Shown: piece by piece, positions 47,301-56,340 of the stretch
How the letters are laid out: each line of letters opens with the position of its first letter
Position numbering within the stretch: the stretch's first letter is position 1
Origin: Chitinophagales bacterium
Lineage (GTDB): Bacteria > Bacteroidota > Bacteroidia > Chitinophagales > UBA2359
DNA: 64,000 nt
Direction: 5' to 3'
NCBI GenBank assembly: GCA_041392475.1
Contig: JAWKLZ010000002.1
Span: 2,116,501-2,180,500 of the forward strand
The notes under the pieces: generated by a model
The model's input: only the letters and a program-made list of their open reading frames with translations
What the model was told of the DNA's origin: nothing
The model's database searches: none
Made by a program: the position numbers and the translations under genes

Positions 47301-48195
47301 GAAGCCAGAGAGAACGATTGACTATCAAATTGGTTTCAAACAAAAATTAACCAATTCTTCTGCTCTTACTTTATCTGGTTTTTATAGAGAGTTGAAAGAC
47401 ATGGTGCAAGTACAAAGTGTGCCATTCGCTTATCCAAATGAATATTCCACGTATGCGAATATAGATTTTGGTACGGTAAAAGGTCTGGAGGTTGCTTACG
47501 ACCTGCGTAGAAGCAAAAACGTACAATTGACTGCAAACTATACTCTGCAATTTGCAGAAGGTACAGGTTCTGGAGATCGTTCACAAGCGAACTTAATTCA
47601 GTTTGGACAACCCAACCTACGTGCTATCTTCCCGTTGAGCTATGATTCTCGTCACATGCTCAATTTGAATTTTGACTTCCGTTATGGTGAAGGCAAAAAC
47701 TACAATGGTCCTAAAATTGGCAACAGTGATATTTTCGCCAATGCAGGTTTGAATCTTATTGTGAGAGGTCGTTCGGGTACACCTTATACCCAACAGGCCA
47801 ATGCAACACCAGATGCTCAGTTTGGTGTTCAGACTCGCCCTTCAATTGACGGAACTGTCAATGGTGCACGTTTGCCTTGGAGCTTTAGAATGGATGCTCG
47901 TTTAGAGAAAGATTTCAAAATCGTGAATGGCAAGAAAGAGGGTAAGTCTGATATTTCTTTGAATGCATATCTTTTAATACAAAATGTATTGGATGCTAAA
48001 AATATCATCAATGTGTATGATTATACAGGTAGTCCATTAGATGATGGTTATGTTTCCTCTCCAGATGGTTTACAAACCTTGGATTCTCAAGTAAGCACAC
48101 AAGCATTCTTGGATCAATACTATATCAAAGTACAAAATCCAAACAATTACAGCATTCCTCGACGTATTCGTTTAGGGCTGATTTTCGGATTTTAG
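44395..48195 (+). CDS. TonB-dependent receptor with carboxypeptidase-like regulatory domain
   Basis: This outer-membrane receptor has 1266 residues. A signal peptide ending SFAYAQ is followed by a carboxypeptidase-regulatory-like beta-sandwich (about 25-105: GEIQGKVTDAETGETIPFVNV, GAYTITFSYVGFQT), a plug domain (about 130-225) with YYIDGIKVRGTSAIP and VVTGGVPARYGDATGGIINI, and a large barrel ending in SIPRRIRLGLIFGF, where the terminal Phe is the usual barrel end. No SusD partner follows; instead a large T9SS protein and a PorV/PorQ-family gene do, so this is probably not a polysaccharide-utilisation receptor. The substrate is unknown. Confidence 0.92.
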   Translation: MIRRLLLLFFMPLLCASFAYAQTGEIQGKVTDAETGETIPFVNVSINISGNLVGTTTDFDGIYSLNSIRPGAYTITFSYVGFQTKQVDGVQVNVDKTTFLNAELGTSSEILDIIEVVEYKVPLLQSDQTSSGQTVTSEQIKSMPTRNVNSIAGTAAGVFQADENSGLNVKGAREEATDYYIDGIKVRGTSAIPATSIEQLTVVTGGVPARYGDATGGIINITTKGPSTTLAGGLEVITSEGLDPYGYRLGNFSLSGPILKANKGQDGERAILGFFMSGEYLYEKDDDPSAIGTWKVKDDVLQNIIDNPLSRSETVSGFQKSSDFVTFDDLEKIDAKNNVAKTEYSFAGKVDFQPVENFNFTLGGNFNYNSGGTGRRSVAFRDFMRRYELFDADHSPEIANTVYRVYGRFTQRFANREAVEGEDQKPSVLQNAFYSLQFDYTKALLKAQDPIFEDRLFEYGYAGQFNTYSAPNYAQTVKQLANGVSIQGWELQGFQDTLVTYTPSDINPVKSRHNEQYFLLAGDNKEQFYQTRDQILLNNGILNGPVSTSLSTTYNLWYAPGNPYGVYQTDDSDQYRLTFNGAFDLRKTGASDRNKHSIQFGFEYEQRVDRSWLITPNDLWTLADQLIAAPQRGLALDKSAESTYLIIDGERIPFSEYNGIDKIFNSNDTITYDIINTLTNDPNNYFDRTFRQRLGFGETEFIDPFNVTPDRYSLDMFSADELYRTGGNSGVVDYYGYDYLGNKSSDQPTFEDFWRATDPSTGIRTRPIDALRPIYMAGYIQDKFYLKDLLFNIGLRVDRFDANIQVPKDKFSPLYGVKRAAEVTQVGGQAVSHPSTIGEDFVVYGNADATDIVGYRNGDQWYDENGEALKDPRVLLQGGSSPIPFLIEGQAGIRDDDDYNPSLAFEDYEPQVTFMPRISFSFDISDEAIFFAHYDVLSQRPQDRFRATPDIWYFFEANALSGVLDNPNLKPERTIDYQIGFKQKLTNSSALTLSGFYRELKDMVQVQSVPFAYPNEYSTYANIDFGTVKGLEVAYDLRRSKNVQLTANYTLQFAEGTGSGDRSQANLIQFGQPNLRAIFPLSYDSRHMLNLNFDFRYGEGKNYNGPKIGNSDIFANAGLNLIVRGRSGTPYTQQANATPDAQFGVQTRPSIDGTVNGARLPWSFRMDARLEKDFKIVNGKKEGKSDISLNAYLLIQNVLDAKNIINVYDYTGSPLDDGYVSSPDGLQTLDSQVSTQAFLDQYYIKVQNPNNYSIPRRIRLGLIFGF

Positions 48196-48208
48196 TATAT
48201 AAGATGTC

Positions 48209-48256
48209 AGAAATTAGGGGGCTGATTTTGTTAAAAAATCTGACCCCTGATTTCTA
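48209..48256 (+). terminator. Imperfect intergenic hairpin
   Basis: Arms around agaaattagggg and cccctgatttct pair with a few mismatches over about 20 bp, with an AT-rich loop. It lies between the receptor gene and the next gene and may act as a partial terminator or mRNA-stability hairpin; no T-run follows. Confidence 0.35.
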
Positions 48257-48306
48257 ATATTTGAAGTTTATAGAAAAAATACAATTTTAAAAAATAAACA
48301 TGTCCT

Positions 48307-51300
48307 ATGTATAATAAAAAAATCATACTCTTAGTTTTGGCTTTCTGCTATTGCTGGACACTTTCTGCAAAGGAAAACATAGGTATTCCGAGCGTGCCAG
48401 CAAATACAGATGCTCCGATTGGAAAGGTAGCGGACTGTAATGCTGCTACGGCTCAGGTTGATTTGAACATCAACAATGTAAGAGCAAGGGTACTGACAGG
48501 CGGTGACGTTTGGTGGGATCCTGTTTCTACTCAAAATCACTACGAAGTACCTAGAGTTCCTCCTGGTTCTGATGAGGTTTCTAAAAATTCTCTTTTTGCA
48601 GGAGCACTTTGGATTGGAGGTATTGACCAATTCAATCAGTTAAAAATAGCAGCGCAAACGTACCGTCAAAGTGGTAATGACTTTTGGCCTGGGCCTTTGG
48701 ATTCAAATGGTGAAATTGAAGAAGCTGTTTGTACCCAGTTTGATAGATTCTGGGAAGTAAAAGGTACAGACCTAAATTTATACCTCGGTCGAGTACAGGA
48801 AGCAAAAGAAGCAGCTGGCGGTAGCAATAATATTAGTATTCCTCTTGCTCAAATTCCTGCAAGTATTTTGGCATGGCCTGGTAAAAACAATCCGTGGTTT
48901 ATCGAACAAAATGGGTTTTCTTTGCCTGCCAATAAAAACTTGGCTCCTTTTTGGGACAACGACGGCAATCCTGATGAATATGATCCAACAAAAGGAGATT
49001 ATCCTGTATTGGATTCAGAAGTAGAAGGAGTTTTTGGTGACCAAATGATTTGGTGGATGTTCAATGATAAAGGTAATGTACATACCGAAACCAATGGTGA
49101 AGCCATTGGTTTGGAAGTAAGTGCATTGGCGTTTGCATTTGCGACCAATGATGAGGTGAACAACATGACTTTCTACAAATACAATGTTGATAATAAATCA
49201 ACCTTTGCAACAGATAGTACCTTTTTTGGACAATGGGTAGATCCTGACTTGGGACAGTTTGACGATGACTTTGTTGGCTGCATTCCTGAGGAAGCATTGG
49301 GTATTGTCTATAATGGAGATGCTCAAGATGGTGACTATGGCAACAGCCCTCCTATGTTAGGTGTGGACTTTTTCCGAGGCCCTAAGCGTACCTTTATTAA
49401 CAATCAAGGAGAAGAGGTTTCGGAAGAAATCGGTATGTCTGCCTTTGTGTATTATAACAACGACTTTACCGTAATTGGTAATCCTGAAAACGCCTCTCAC
49501 TTCTATGGTTATATGGCAGGTGTTTGGAAAGATGGGCAACCTTTTACATGTGGAGGTAATGCACGTGGTGGAACTGAACTGTGTGACTATATGTTCCCAG
49601 GTGATCCAACTGATAGCGAAGGTTGGTCGGAGTGTTCTGAAAACAATTCTCCCGCTGACCGTCGTTTCTTGCAGTCATCTGGGCCGTTCCGTTTGGAGCC
49701 AGGTGCAGTCAATGATGTGATTGTTGGAGTAGTTTGGATTGACAAAGGTTTTCAATATCCTTGTCCTTCCTTCGATGCTTTGAAACAAGCTGACCGTAAA
49801 GCACAGGCTTTGTTTGACAATAATTTTAAATTGACAGATGGTCCTGATGCTCCTAATATTGCAATTAGAGAATTGGACCAAGAATTGATTTTATCTCTTT
49901 GGAACAATGAAACTACTTCAAATAACGCCAATGAAGGATATGAAGAAGCAGACCCTATCTTGGCAAAGCAAGGTTTCCCTGATTCTACGTATATTTTTGA
50001 AGGTTATAAAATCTATCAACTCAGCGCACCTACTGTGACTGCGTTGGAAGACCCAGACAATGCTCGTTTGATAGCGATTGTGGATATCAAAAATGGAGTA
50101 GATAGATTGATAAACTACAATACAGATGCCAACATTGGAGCATTGATACCAGAAGTAATGGTAGATGGACCTGATCAAGGTATTCGTCATACGTTCCGTA
50201 TTACCAATGACTTGTTTGCATTGGGGTCTTCAAAACTGAACAACAATAGCAAATATTATTTTACTGCAGTGGCATACTCTTACAATGCACATACGCCTTA
50301 TGATCCAAACGCACCTGACGAAACTTCTCAACGCATACCTTATTTGGAAGGTCGAAACAACGTGCGGGTTTATACAGGTATTCCACATATTCCTACACCT
50401 CAATCCAATGGTATCACCTTGAATGCAGCTTATGGCGATGGGCCTGATGTCATTCAGGTTTCAGGTACTGGAAATGGAGGTAATAGTTTGGAATTGACCC
50501 AAGAAAGTATTGACGAGATTTTAGCAAATGGCTTTGCAGTAGATCCAACGTATGTAGGTGGTAGCACTCCAATTGATATCAAAATTTTTGATCCTGCAAG
50601 GATTCCCAATGCTGAATTTGAATTGACCATTAATAATGTGGGGTCTCAGACGATTGTAGATGGAAATTCTGGATGGGTTTTGAAGAATTTGACAACAGGA
50701 GATTCTGATAACTCTTTGCGTCCAATTAGTCAAAGTAATGAGCAGTTTGTAGGTGAATGGAAAGGAGATATTCTTGAAAGTTCCATTGCAGGTTTTACTG
50801 TAAATGTAAATCAAGTACCTGAACCTGGTAGAGATGTAGATGGTGTGTTAGGCGCAACTGTGACTTTTGCAGATGTTCAGAATGTGTGGGTAACATTGGT
50901 TTCAGATGATGACAATACTAATTCTATCTTCAACTGGATTCGTTCTGGCACAAGTAAAGATGAGATGAATAGTGTAATCAATGACAATGGTTGGACAAAA
51001 ACGGAGTTCCATGATGCAAATCAATACTATGAAACCATTGGTGGTGGTATTATCGCTCCTTATTCTTTGACCAATGCCAACAGCGCAGCTCTGGGTGGCT
51101 TTAGAGCCAATTCTCCTATTGCTCCTGCCTGTACTGATTGTTATGGTGCGAATCCTGATCCAACTTATACCCTTCCGCAAACTTCGAGCATTGATATTGT
51201 ATTGACTGCCGATAAAACAAAGTGGACCAAAGCAGTGGTGATTGAAATGGCGCGTGATGCAGCCTTATCACAAGGTAGAGCTACGAAAAACGGAATCAGA

Positions 51301-52407
51301 AGACATGCAAGTTGGGATGCTCAGGCAAGCGGGAATACACCGAGTTATGTATCTCCTGTAACTAGTATTGAAGCTGGACGCACCTACTATGTCGTCGGTA
51401 CTTCTGCTTCTTCCATTACTTATCAAAATAGTAGTGATCAAACAATCACTATAAACGCCAATACTTTCTTCAAACCAACTGATATCAATGGAGCTACAAG
51501 TATTAATGCCCTAAATGAAGGAGAGTTGTATGATGCTGCAAATATTGGACGTTCTTGGTTTCCTGGATACGCTATCAATGTAGAAACGGGTGAGCGATTG
51601 AACATCATGTTTAGTGAGAACTCTTTCTTAGGGAGTGAAAATGGAAAAGACATGATCTGGAATCCTACTTCTACACTGATTACTTCTTCTGGTGCTTTTG
51701 GTGCAAATGCAACAAGAGTTGGGGGAGAGCATTATGTGTATGTGATGAACTCTCGATACGACGAAGGAGAACGCTACCGCAGCATGTTGGTAGAATCTGC
51801 TCTATCAAACAGCATTAGCATGAAAAAAGCAGTGTATGATGAAGCGATGTGGGTAGCAATTCCTTACTTGACTCCTGGTTTTGATTTGGCAACTTTGGAG
51901 AACGGTATCGTTCCTTCAACGGTAAGCATGAAAGTGCGGGTTGCTAAAGCTTACAAAGAAACAACAGCAGCAGAACCATTGAAGTATCGCTTCAATTTTG
52001 CGAAATACGCTCCTTTGGTAAATCAAACGGATGTAGCTGCAAAAGCGGTAGATTTGGTGAAAGTGGTTCCGAATCCATACTACGCATTCTCTGCTTACGA
52101 AACAAGTCAGTTGGATAACCGTGTAAGAATCACTAACTTGCCTACTCGGGCTAATATTGATATTTTTACCTTAGACGGTTCTTTGGTACAACAAATCAAA
52201 GTTGACAACAATGGCGTAGAAACGGGTGTGGGGAATCTTTCTGGTACAGAAAATGTCAATTCTGTTGATTGGGATTTGAAGAACAACAAAGGTATTCCAG
52301 TAGCTAGTGGTGTTTATCTTATCCGTATATCAGCTCCTGATTTGGGCGAAGAAACAACCATTAAGTTCTTCTGTATCAACCGCCCATTAGACCTTGATAT
52401 TTTCTAA
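48307..52407 (+). CDS. Large exported protein with a T9SS/FlgD-like C-terminal domain
   Basis: This 1366-residue protein has a signal peptide (end TLSAKE). The mature part begins with LNINNVRARVLTGGDVWWDP, a beginning often seen in large secreted proteins encoded next to TonB receptors in this group; the family function is unknown. Several Asp/Asn-rich segments could bind calcium (DNDGNPDEYDPTKGDYP). The C-terminus, from VVPNPYYAFSAYE through RITNLPTRANIDIFTLDG to SGVYLIRISAP, is a beta-sandwich like the FlgD-Ig/T9SS sorting tails. It lies 112 bases after the receptor and 105 before the PorV/PorQ gene, suggesting one operon and one export pathway. Confidence 0.8.
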   Translation: MYNKKIILLVLAFCYCWTLSAKENIGIPSVPANTDAPIGKVADCNAATAQVDLNINNVRARVLTGGDVWWDPVSTQNHYEVPRVPPGSDEVSKNSLFAGALWIGGIDQFNQLKIAAQTYRQSGNDFWPGPLDSNGEIEEAVCTQFDRFWEVKGTDLNLYLGRVQEAKEAAGGSNNISIPLAQIPASILAWPGKNNPWFIEQNGFSLPANKNLAPFWDNDGNPDEYDPTKGDYPVLDSEVEGVFGDQMIWWMFNDKGNVHTETNGEAIGLEVSALAFAFATNDEVNNMTFYKYNVDNKSTFATDSTFFGQWVDPDLGQFDDDFVGCIPEEALGIVYNGDAQDGDYGNSPPMLGVDFFRGPKRTFINNQGEEVSEEIGMSAFVYYNNDFTVIGNPENASHFYGYMAGVWKDGQPFTCGGNARGGTELCDYMFPGDPTDSEGWSECSENNSPADRRFLQSSGPFRLEPGAVNDVIVGVVWIDKGFQYPCPSFDALKQADRKAQALFDNNFKLTDGPDAPNIAIRELDQELILSLWNNETTSNNANEGYEEADPILAKQGFPDSTYIFEGYKIYQLSAPTVTALEDPDNARLIAIVDIKNGVDRLINYNTDANIGALIPEVMVDGPDQGIRHTFRITNDLFALGSSKLNNNSKYYFTAVAYSYNAHTPYDPNAPDETSQRIPYLEGRNNVRVYTGIPHIPTPQSNGITLNAAYGDGPDVIQVSGTGNGGNSLELTQESIDEILANGFAVDPTYVGGSTPIDIKIFDPARIPNAEFELTINNVGSQTIVDGNSGWVLKNLTTGDSDNSLRPISQSNEQFVGEWKGDILESSIAGFTVNVNQVPEPGRDVDGVLGATVTFADVQNVWVTLVSDDDNTNSIFNWIRSGTSKDEMNSVINDNGWTKTEFHDANQYYETIGGGIIAPYSLTNANSAALGGFRANSPIAPACTDCYGANPDPTYTLPQTSSIDIVLTADKTKWTKAVVIEMARDAALSQGRATKNGIRRHASWDAQASGNTPSYVSPVTSIEAGRTYYVVGTSASSITYQNSSDQTITINANTFFKPTDINGATSINALNEGELYDAANIGRSWFPGYAINVETGERLNIMFSENSFLGSENGKDMIWNPTSTLITSSGAFGANATRVGGEHYVYVMNSRYDEGERYRSMLVESALSNSISMKKAVYDEAMWVAIPYLTPGFDLATLENGIVPSTVSMKVRVAKAYKETTAAEPLKYRFNFAKYAPLVNQTDVAAKAVDLVKVVPNPYYAFSAYETSQLDNRVRITNLPTRANIDIFTLDGSLVQQIKVDNNGVETGVGNLSGTENVNSVDWDLKNNKGIPVASGVYLIRISAPDLGEETTIKFFCINRPLDLDIF

Positions 52408-52434
52408 CAAAGAACAGCAATTAATCATTTATCG

Positions 52435-52487
52435 AATGAGGAGTTGGAGTAGCTCAACTACCATTATTTTGATGCCGACTCCTCATT
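52435..52487 (+). terminator. Hairpin between the large exported protein and porV-like gene
   Basis: Arms aatgaggagttgg (52435-52447) and ccgactcctcatt (52475-52487) pair over 13 bp with one G-U pair and a 27-base loop. The following TTGTTTCT is only weakly T-rich, so partial termination is likely. Confidence 0.45.
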
Positions 52488-52511
52488 TGTTTCTAAAATA
52501 AAAAATTCGAT

Positions 52512-53597
52512 ATGAAGTATATCAACTATATTATTTTATTCTCTTTATGCGCTATCCTGTTCGTAGCCGATGCGCAGGCAGGAAATACAGACAGGGTAGG
52601 ACAAGCAGGAGCAATGGAGTTGTTGTTGAACCCGTGGGCGCGTAGTAGCGGCTTCAATAGCATGAATTCAGCGACGGTACAGGGCATTGAAGCCATGCGC
52701 CTCAATGCTGGTGGCTTAGCCCGTATGGGTTTAGGAAGTATGAATGAAGAATCAAAAACACAAGTGCTTTTTTCAAGTACACAATACTTGAGTGGTAGCG
52801 GTGTTTCTCTGAGTGCTTTTGGTTTTGGACAGCGCATGGGTGAATCAGGTGTTTTGGGGCTCAATGTGGTATCTATGGGCTTTGGAGAACAGGATGTTAC
52901 GACCATTTCTGCACCCGAAGGTGGCACAGGTGCTACGTTTGAGATTCAATTGGTGAACTTGGGGGTTTCTTATGCTCGCTCTTTCTCCAATAGTATTCAC
53001 GTAGGTTTTGTGGGTAGAATGATTAGCGAATCTATTTTTGATGTAACCGCTAGTGGTATTGCCTTTGATATGGGGATTCAGTACGTCACAGGGCCTCAAG
53101 ACAATGTTCACTTTGGCGTATCTTTGCGAAATATTGGAACTCCATTGCAGTTTAAAGGAGATGGGTTGTCTGTAAAATTACCCGTTAATGGTGGTTACAA
53201 CATTACGGTGAACAATCAAGCAGACCGTTTTGAATTGCCTTCTGTATTGAACATTGGCGTTGGCTATGATATGCACTTAGATTCTGCTGATAGGCATGTA
53301 TTGAGTTTTGTAGGAAACTTTACCTCAAATGCTTTCAACAAGGATTATTTAGGTGCTGGTATCAGTTATACTTACAACAAAAGATTCTCGGTAAGAGCAG
53401 CTTATCGCTATGAGGATGGAATAGATGGCGATTTAGACTTTACCCAGCGTACTTCCGAATTTACAGGATTGAGCGCAGGAGTAAGCGTAGAAGTACCCAT
53501 CAAAGAAGGTGGATCTTCTATTGGCTTTGACTATGCTTATAGAGGAACAGCTTCTTACAACAACAATCACACGATTGGAGTACGACTCAACCTTTAA
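52512..53597 (+). CDS. PorV/PorQ family outer-membrane protein
   Basis: This 361-residue barrel protein has a signal peptide (end DAQAG). The mature start TDRVGQAGAMELLLNPWARS, with the helix-like RSSGFNSMNSATVQGIEAM, is the PorV/PorQ pattern; the rest is FadL-like antiparallel strands with a final strand NNHTIGVRLNL. PorV shuttles T9SS cargo from the translocon to the attachment complex; members encoded beside cargo genes may be dedicated to that cargo. Being last in a run with a TonB receptor and a large T9SS-tail protein supports such a dedicated role (inference). Confidence 0.87.
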   Translation: MKYINYIILFSLCAILFVADAQAGNTDRVGQAGAMELLLNPWARSSGFNSMNSATVQGIEAMRLNAGGLARMGLGSMNEESKTQVLFSSTQYLSGSGVSLSAFGFGQRMGESGVLGLNVVSMGFGEQDVTTISAPEGGTGATFEIQLVNLGVSYARSFSNSIHVGFVGRMISESIFDVTASGIAFDMGIQYVTGPQDNVHFGVSLRNIGTPLQFKGDGLSVKLPVNGGYNITVNNQADRFELPSVLNIGVGYDMHLDSADRHVLSFVGNFTSNAFNKDYLGAGISYTYNKRFSVRAAYRYEDGIDGDLDFTQRTSEFTGLSAGVSVEVPIKEGGSSIGFDYAYRGTASYNNNHTIGVRLNL

Positions 53598-53733
53598 TGA
53601 AGTTCAAAAAACTGCTCATTTCTATAAGAATTGATAGAATATGTGCTGTTTTGGGAATTGATTATGGATGAGAGTTGGAATAAAAGCTTTTTTTAATTCC
53701 AACTATATTTGTTAATTTTGCGTTATAGAGTAG

Positions 53734-53770
53734 AGAAACGTTTCTGAATTCCAGAAACGTTTCTTTTTTT
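53734..53770 (+). terminator. Intrinsic terminator before greA
   Basis: A 13-bp stem agaaacgtttctg/cagaaacgtttct with a 5-base loop is followed by T7. Each arm contains the 12-bp palindrome agaaacgtttct. TAnnTTTG words at 53704 and 53713 precede it, so it may be an attenuator in the greA leader as well as the end of the PorV operon. Confidence 0.8.
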
Positions 53771-53799
53771 ATGTTAACTTATCAAAAATCTGTTCGAAA

Positions 53800-54270
53800 A
53801 TGGCAGTTAAATATTATTCGCCAGAAGGCTTAGAGAGACTCAAGAAGGAACTGCATCACATGAAAACCAAAGGTCGGGCTGCTATGTCCAAACAACTTGC
53901 GGAGGCTCGTGAAAAGGGTGATTTGTCGGAAAATGCAGAATACGATGCGGCAAAAGAAGCACAAGGACTACTAGAAATGAAGATTGCAAAATTGGAGGAG
54001 GAACTTGGCAATGCTCGTTTGTTGGACCCCAGTAGAATGGATACTTCTAAGGTGATGATTCTTTCGAAGGTAAAAGTGAAAAACCTAAAATTCAATAAAA
54101 TCTTTGACTACCAAATCGTTTCTCAAAGTGAAGCAAACTTAAAAGAAGGTAAAATTTCGTTTAGCTCTCCTATTGCCACAGGCTTATTGGGGCATAAGGT
54201 GGGGGATAAAGTGGATATCAGTGTGCCTGCGGGTTCTATTAGTTTTGAGATTTTAGAAATTACGATGTAG
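53800..54270 (+). CDS. greA: Transcription elongation factor GreA
   Basis: GreA enters the RNA polymerase secondary channel and stimulates cleavage of backtracked RNA. The 156-residue product has the usual length: an N-terminal coiled coil (about 8-75) with the tip sequence EKGDLSENAEYDAAKEAQ, including the conserved Asp/Glu pair and SENAEY, and a C-terminal FKBP-like domain ending GHKVGDKVDISVPAGSISFEILEI. A strong hairpin with a T-run lies directly upstream of the ATG. The HIT gene follows on the same strand. Confidence 0.96.
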   Translation: MAVKYYSPEGLERLKKELHHMKTKGRAAMSKQLAEAREKGDLSENAEYDAAKEAQGLLEMKIAKLEEELGNARLLDPSRMDTSKVMILSKVKVKNLKFNKIFDYQIVSQSEANLKEGKISFSSPIATGLLGHKVGDKVDISVPAGSISFEILEITM

Positions 54271-54474
54271 AAACACTATGGACGCAAGACCAGAAATTTC
54301 AACTAACGAATAGCCAACAATTTAAGTCCATAATTTAGACTTTTGAAGTTTTGTTTTGAAAATGCATCTATCACATTGGAGGATAACCAGCCTTTTTCAA
54401 AAAGTAAACTTCAAAAGTCTTCACTTCAAATACGGAACTTAATTTTTTACCATTCTTCAATTGTTTACAGAACT

Positions 54475-54864
54475 ATGTCCAGTATTTTCTCAAAAATTAT
54501 TGCAGGGGAGATTCCTTGCTACAAAATTGCAGAAGACGAGCATCATTTTGCCTTTTTAGACATCTTTCCTGTTACCAAAGGGCATACCTTGGTCGTACCC
54601 AAAAAAGAAATTGACTACTTTTTTGATATACAAGACGATGCCATGAGTGCCTTGATGGTGTTTGCCAAAAAAGTGGCAGCAGCTGTTGAAAAAACCATTT
54701 CTTGTGAGCGCATTGGTATGACCGTGTTGGGTTTGGAAGTACCTCATGCCCATATTCATTTGGTGCCATTGGACGAAAAAGGAGTCATCAACTTTGGTAA
54801 AAAATTGAAGTTGAAGAAAGAAGAATTTGAAGAAATTGCAGAGGCTATCAAAGGGAATTTTTGA
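54475..54864 (+). CDS. HIT family nucleotide-binding hydrolase
   Basis: This 129-residue histidine-triad protein has SIFSKIIAGEIPCYKIAED at the start and the HIT motif HAHIHLVPL with His91, His93 and His95. The group (HinT-like) hydrolyses purine nucleoside phosphoramidates or dinucleotide polyphosphates. The frame is open 44 codons upstream, but that part has no family likeness; the ATG at 54475 gives a standard N-terminus. The next gene is convergent. Confidence 0.92.
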   Translation: MSSIFSKIIAGEIPCYKIAEDEHHFAFLDIFPVTKGHTLVVPKKEIDYFFDIQDDAMSALMVFAKKVAAAVEKTISCERIGMTVLGLEVPHAHIHLVPLDEKGVINFGKKLKLKKEEFEEIAEAIKGNF

Positions 54865-54928
54865 CGAATTTTCTGGTTTATTTTTTTTGGATAAATGGTG
54901 AATAGCCCTTCAAAAATTGACTTCAAAC

Positions 54929-56074
54929 TCACCCCATGCACCACTTCAACCAATATCCCAAGCCAATCCCCAAATAATTTCCAATCGCATAACCCACCAA
55001 TCCTGTTGCCATTCCCGAAAAAACGAGGCTTTTGTTGTTGATAACACTGGCAATTTGGCCGACAAAAACAGGCCCGTAAATCGCTGCTGTTGAAGTAATC
55101 ATGACTGTATCTCGGTCAATGCGAAATAACAAAGCCAATCCATAATGCAGCAATATGGCTAAGCCCATCACAGAGGCAGTAAACAGCAAAACCGTTCCAC
55201 CTTCTTCGATTAATTTGGAGAAATCTGCCAACATTCCAATTGCCACGCAGAAAATCAGGAGCAGGTATTCCCCAATTTCAAAACTGCCTTTGATGCACCG
55301 AACAACAGGTAAAAGGGAAGCCGATACGCTGAAGGTTGTCAGTAATAAGATAATCAACACAATATTCTCCAATTCTCCACTGACCCAATACGTGGTGCCA
55401 ACAGAGGCTGCAATGATGAGTGAGGTCAAACCAAAGCATTGAAGGAAAGATAAAAGAGTAGGTATTTGAGAATGAGGCTGATTGTTGGGTTGTATGGGAG
55501 TGTTTTCGGAAGATGTATTTTTTGGAAGTTGAAATTTGGGAAAGAATCGGGCGAGTAGGGTAGGAGCGAAGGAGCTTAGAAATAGAATATAAACTGCCCC
55601 ACAAACGGTATCAGCAGCATTTAGCAATACAAAGGTAGATTCTTCTGCCTTCAATGCCAATCCAATAGCATTGAGGTTGGGCGTACCTCCCGTGTAAACT
55701 CCGACCAACATAGCCGATAATTGCCACGTATCTTTTACAAAATCATGAAATACAAAAGCCATCAAAGCCGAACTGATAGTACCTGCAATAACGCACAGTC
55801 CAAAAGAAAGCACTGTATTTCGTGCGTGTTTGAACCAAGCAATCAAATCGGTAGCGTATAAAAGCATTGGAATGGCCAATAGAACTGCTACTTGGCTGAT
55901 TATGGTAGCTATTTGTGTGTCAATCGAAAAAAGGTGAATATTGACCAAAATAATGCCCAATGCATAAGACCAAACGACAGGGCTTAACCACTTGATGGTC
56001 GGAAACAATCGAAACAAGCGAATACCAATGTAAGGCCCTAAAAAGATGGTAAATAGTTGGACAATGACTGCCAT
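54929..56074 (-). CDS. DUF819 family membrane protein
   Basis: This 381-residue integral inner-membrane protein has about ten hydrophobic segments. MLVGVYTGGTPNLNAIGLAL (about 132-151) contains the GGTPN motif characteristic of DUF819 (YjcL-like) proteins, and the second half repeats the pattern with AAIYGPVFVGQIASVI. The family is related in layout to ion or amino-acid transporters, but the substrate is unknown. A loop of Asn/Gln/Pro (about 190-205) separates the halves. It lies convergent to the HIT gene. Confidence 0.85.
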   Translation of the reverse strand: MAVIVQLFTIFLGPYIGIRLFRLFPTIKWLSPVVWSYALGIILVNIHLFSIDTQIATIISQVAVLLAIPMLLYATDLIAWFKHARNTVLSFGLCVIAGTISSALMAFVFHDFVKDTWQLSAMLVGVYTGGTPNLNAIGLALKAEESTFVLLNAADTVCGAVYILFLSSFAPTLLARFFPKFQLPKNTSSENTPIQPNNQPHSQIPTLLSFLQCFGLTSLIIAASVGTTYWVSGELENIVLIILLLTTFSVSASLLPVVRCIKGSFEIGEYLLLIFCVAIGMLADFSKLIEEGGTVLLFTASVMGLAILLHYGLALLFRIDRDTVMITSTAAIYGPVFVGQIASVINNKSLVFSGMATGLVGYAIGNYLGIGLGYWLKWCMG

Positions 56075-56298
56075 TTGTAGAAATTAGACGGTGTTTGTTT
56101 GTATATTAGGTTACAATCTTCATAAAATCCGATTTTGATAACTGCTTCAATATACTACAAAAACAAGAAAAACGCAATTAATAAATTTTTCCGAAAACCT
56201 AAATTCTTGTTTCGATATTCCGTTTAACTGTTGCCAAAATTAAAAATTGTACCGACTTCTTCGGAACATTTCTAAAACTTGGCAGCGTTTGAGTGAAC
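56075..56298. other. Upstream region of the DUF819 gene
   Basis: AT-rich gap containing cttcaatatactacaaaaa (56145-56163), which recurs at 61602-61620 upstream of the beta-helix gene. A divergent copy of the ccgttcaactgttgg word also occurs (56219-56235). No open frame is supported. Confidence 0.45.
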
Positions 56299-56340
56299 TC
56301 ACTCCACCACCAGTTTCCCTCCCTTGAAAACACGCCACCA
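56299..56340 (-). pseudogene. Vestigial second copy of a T9SS tail (13 codons plus stop)
   Basis: Fifty-five bases beyond the stop of the next-upstream T9SS gene, the minus strand reads WWRVFKGGKLVVE-stop, repeating that gene's own last residues (FLKGGKLVVE-stop). It is too short to be a gene; it is the leftover end of a duplicated C-terminal coding segment. Confidence 0.7.
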
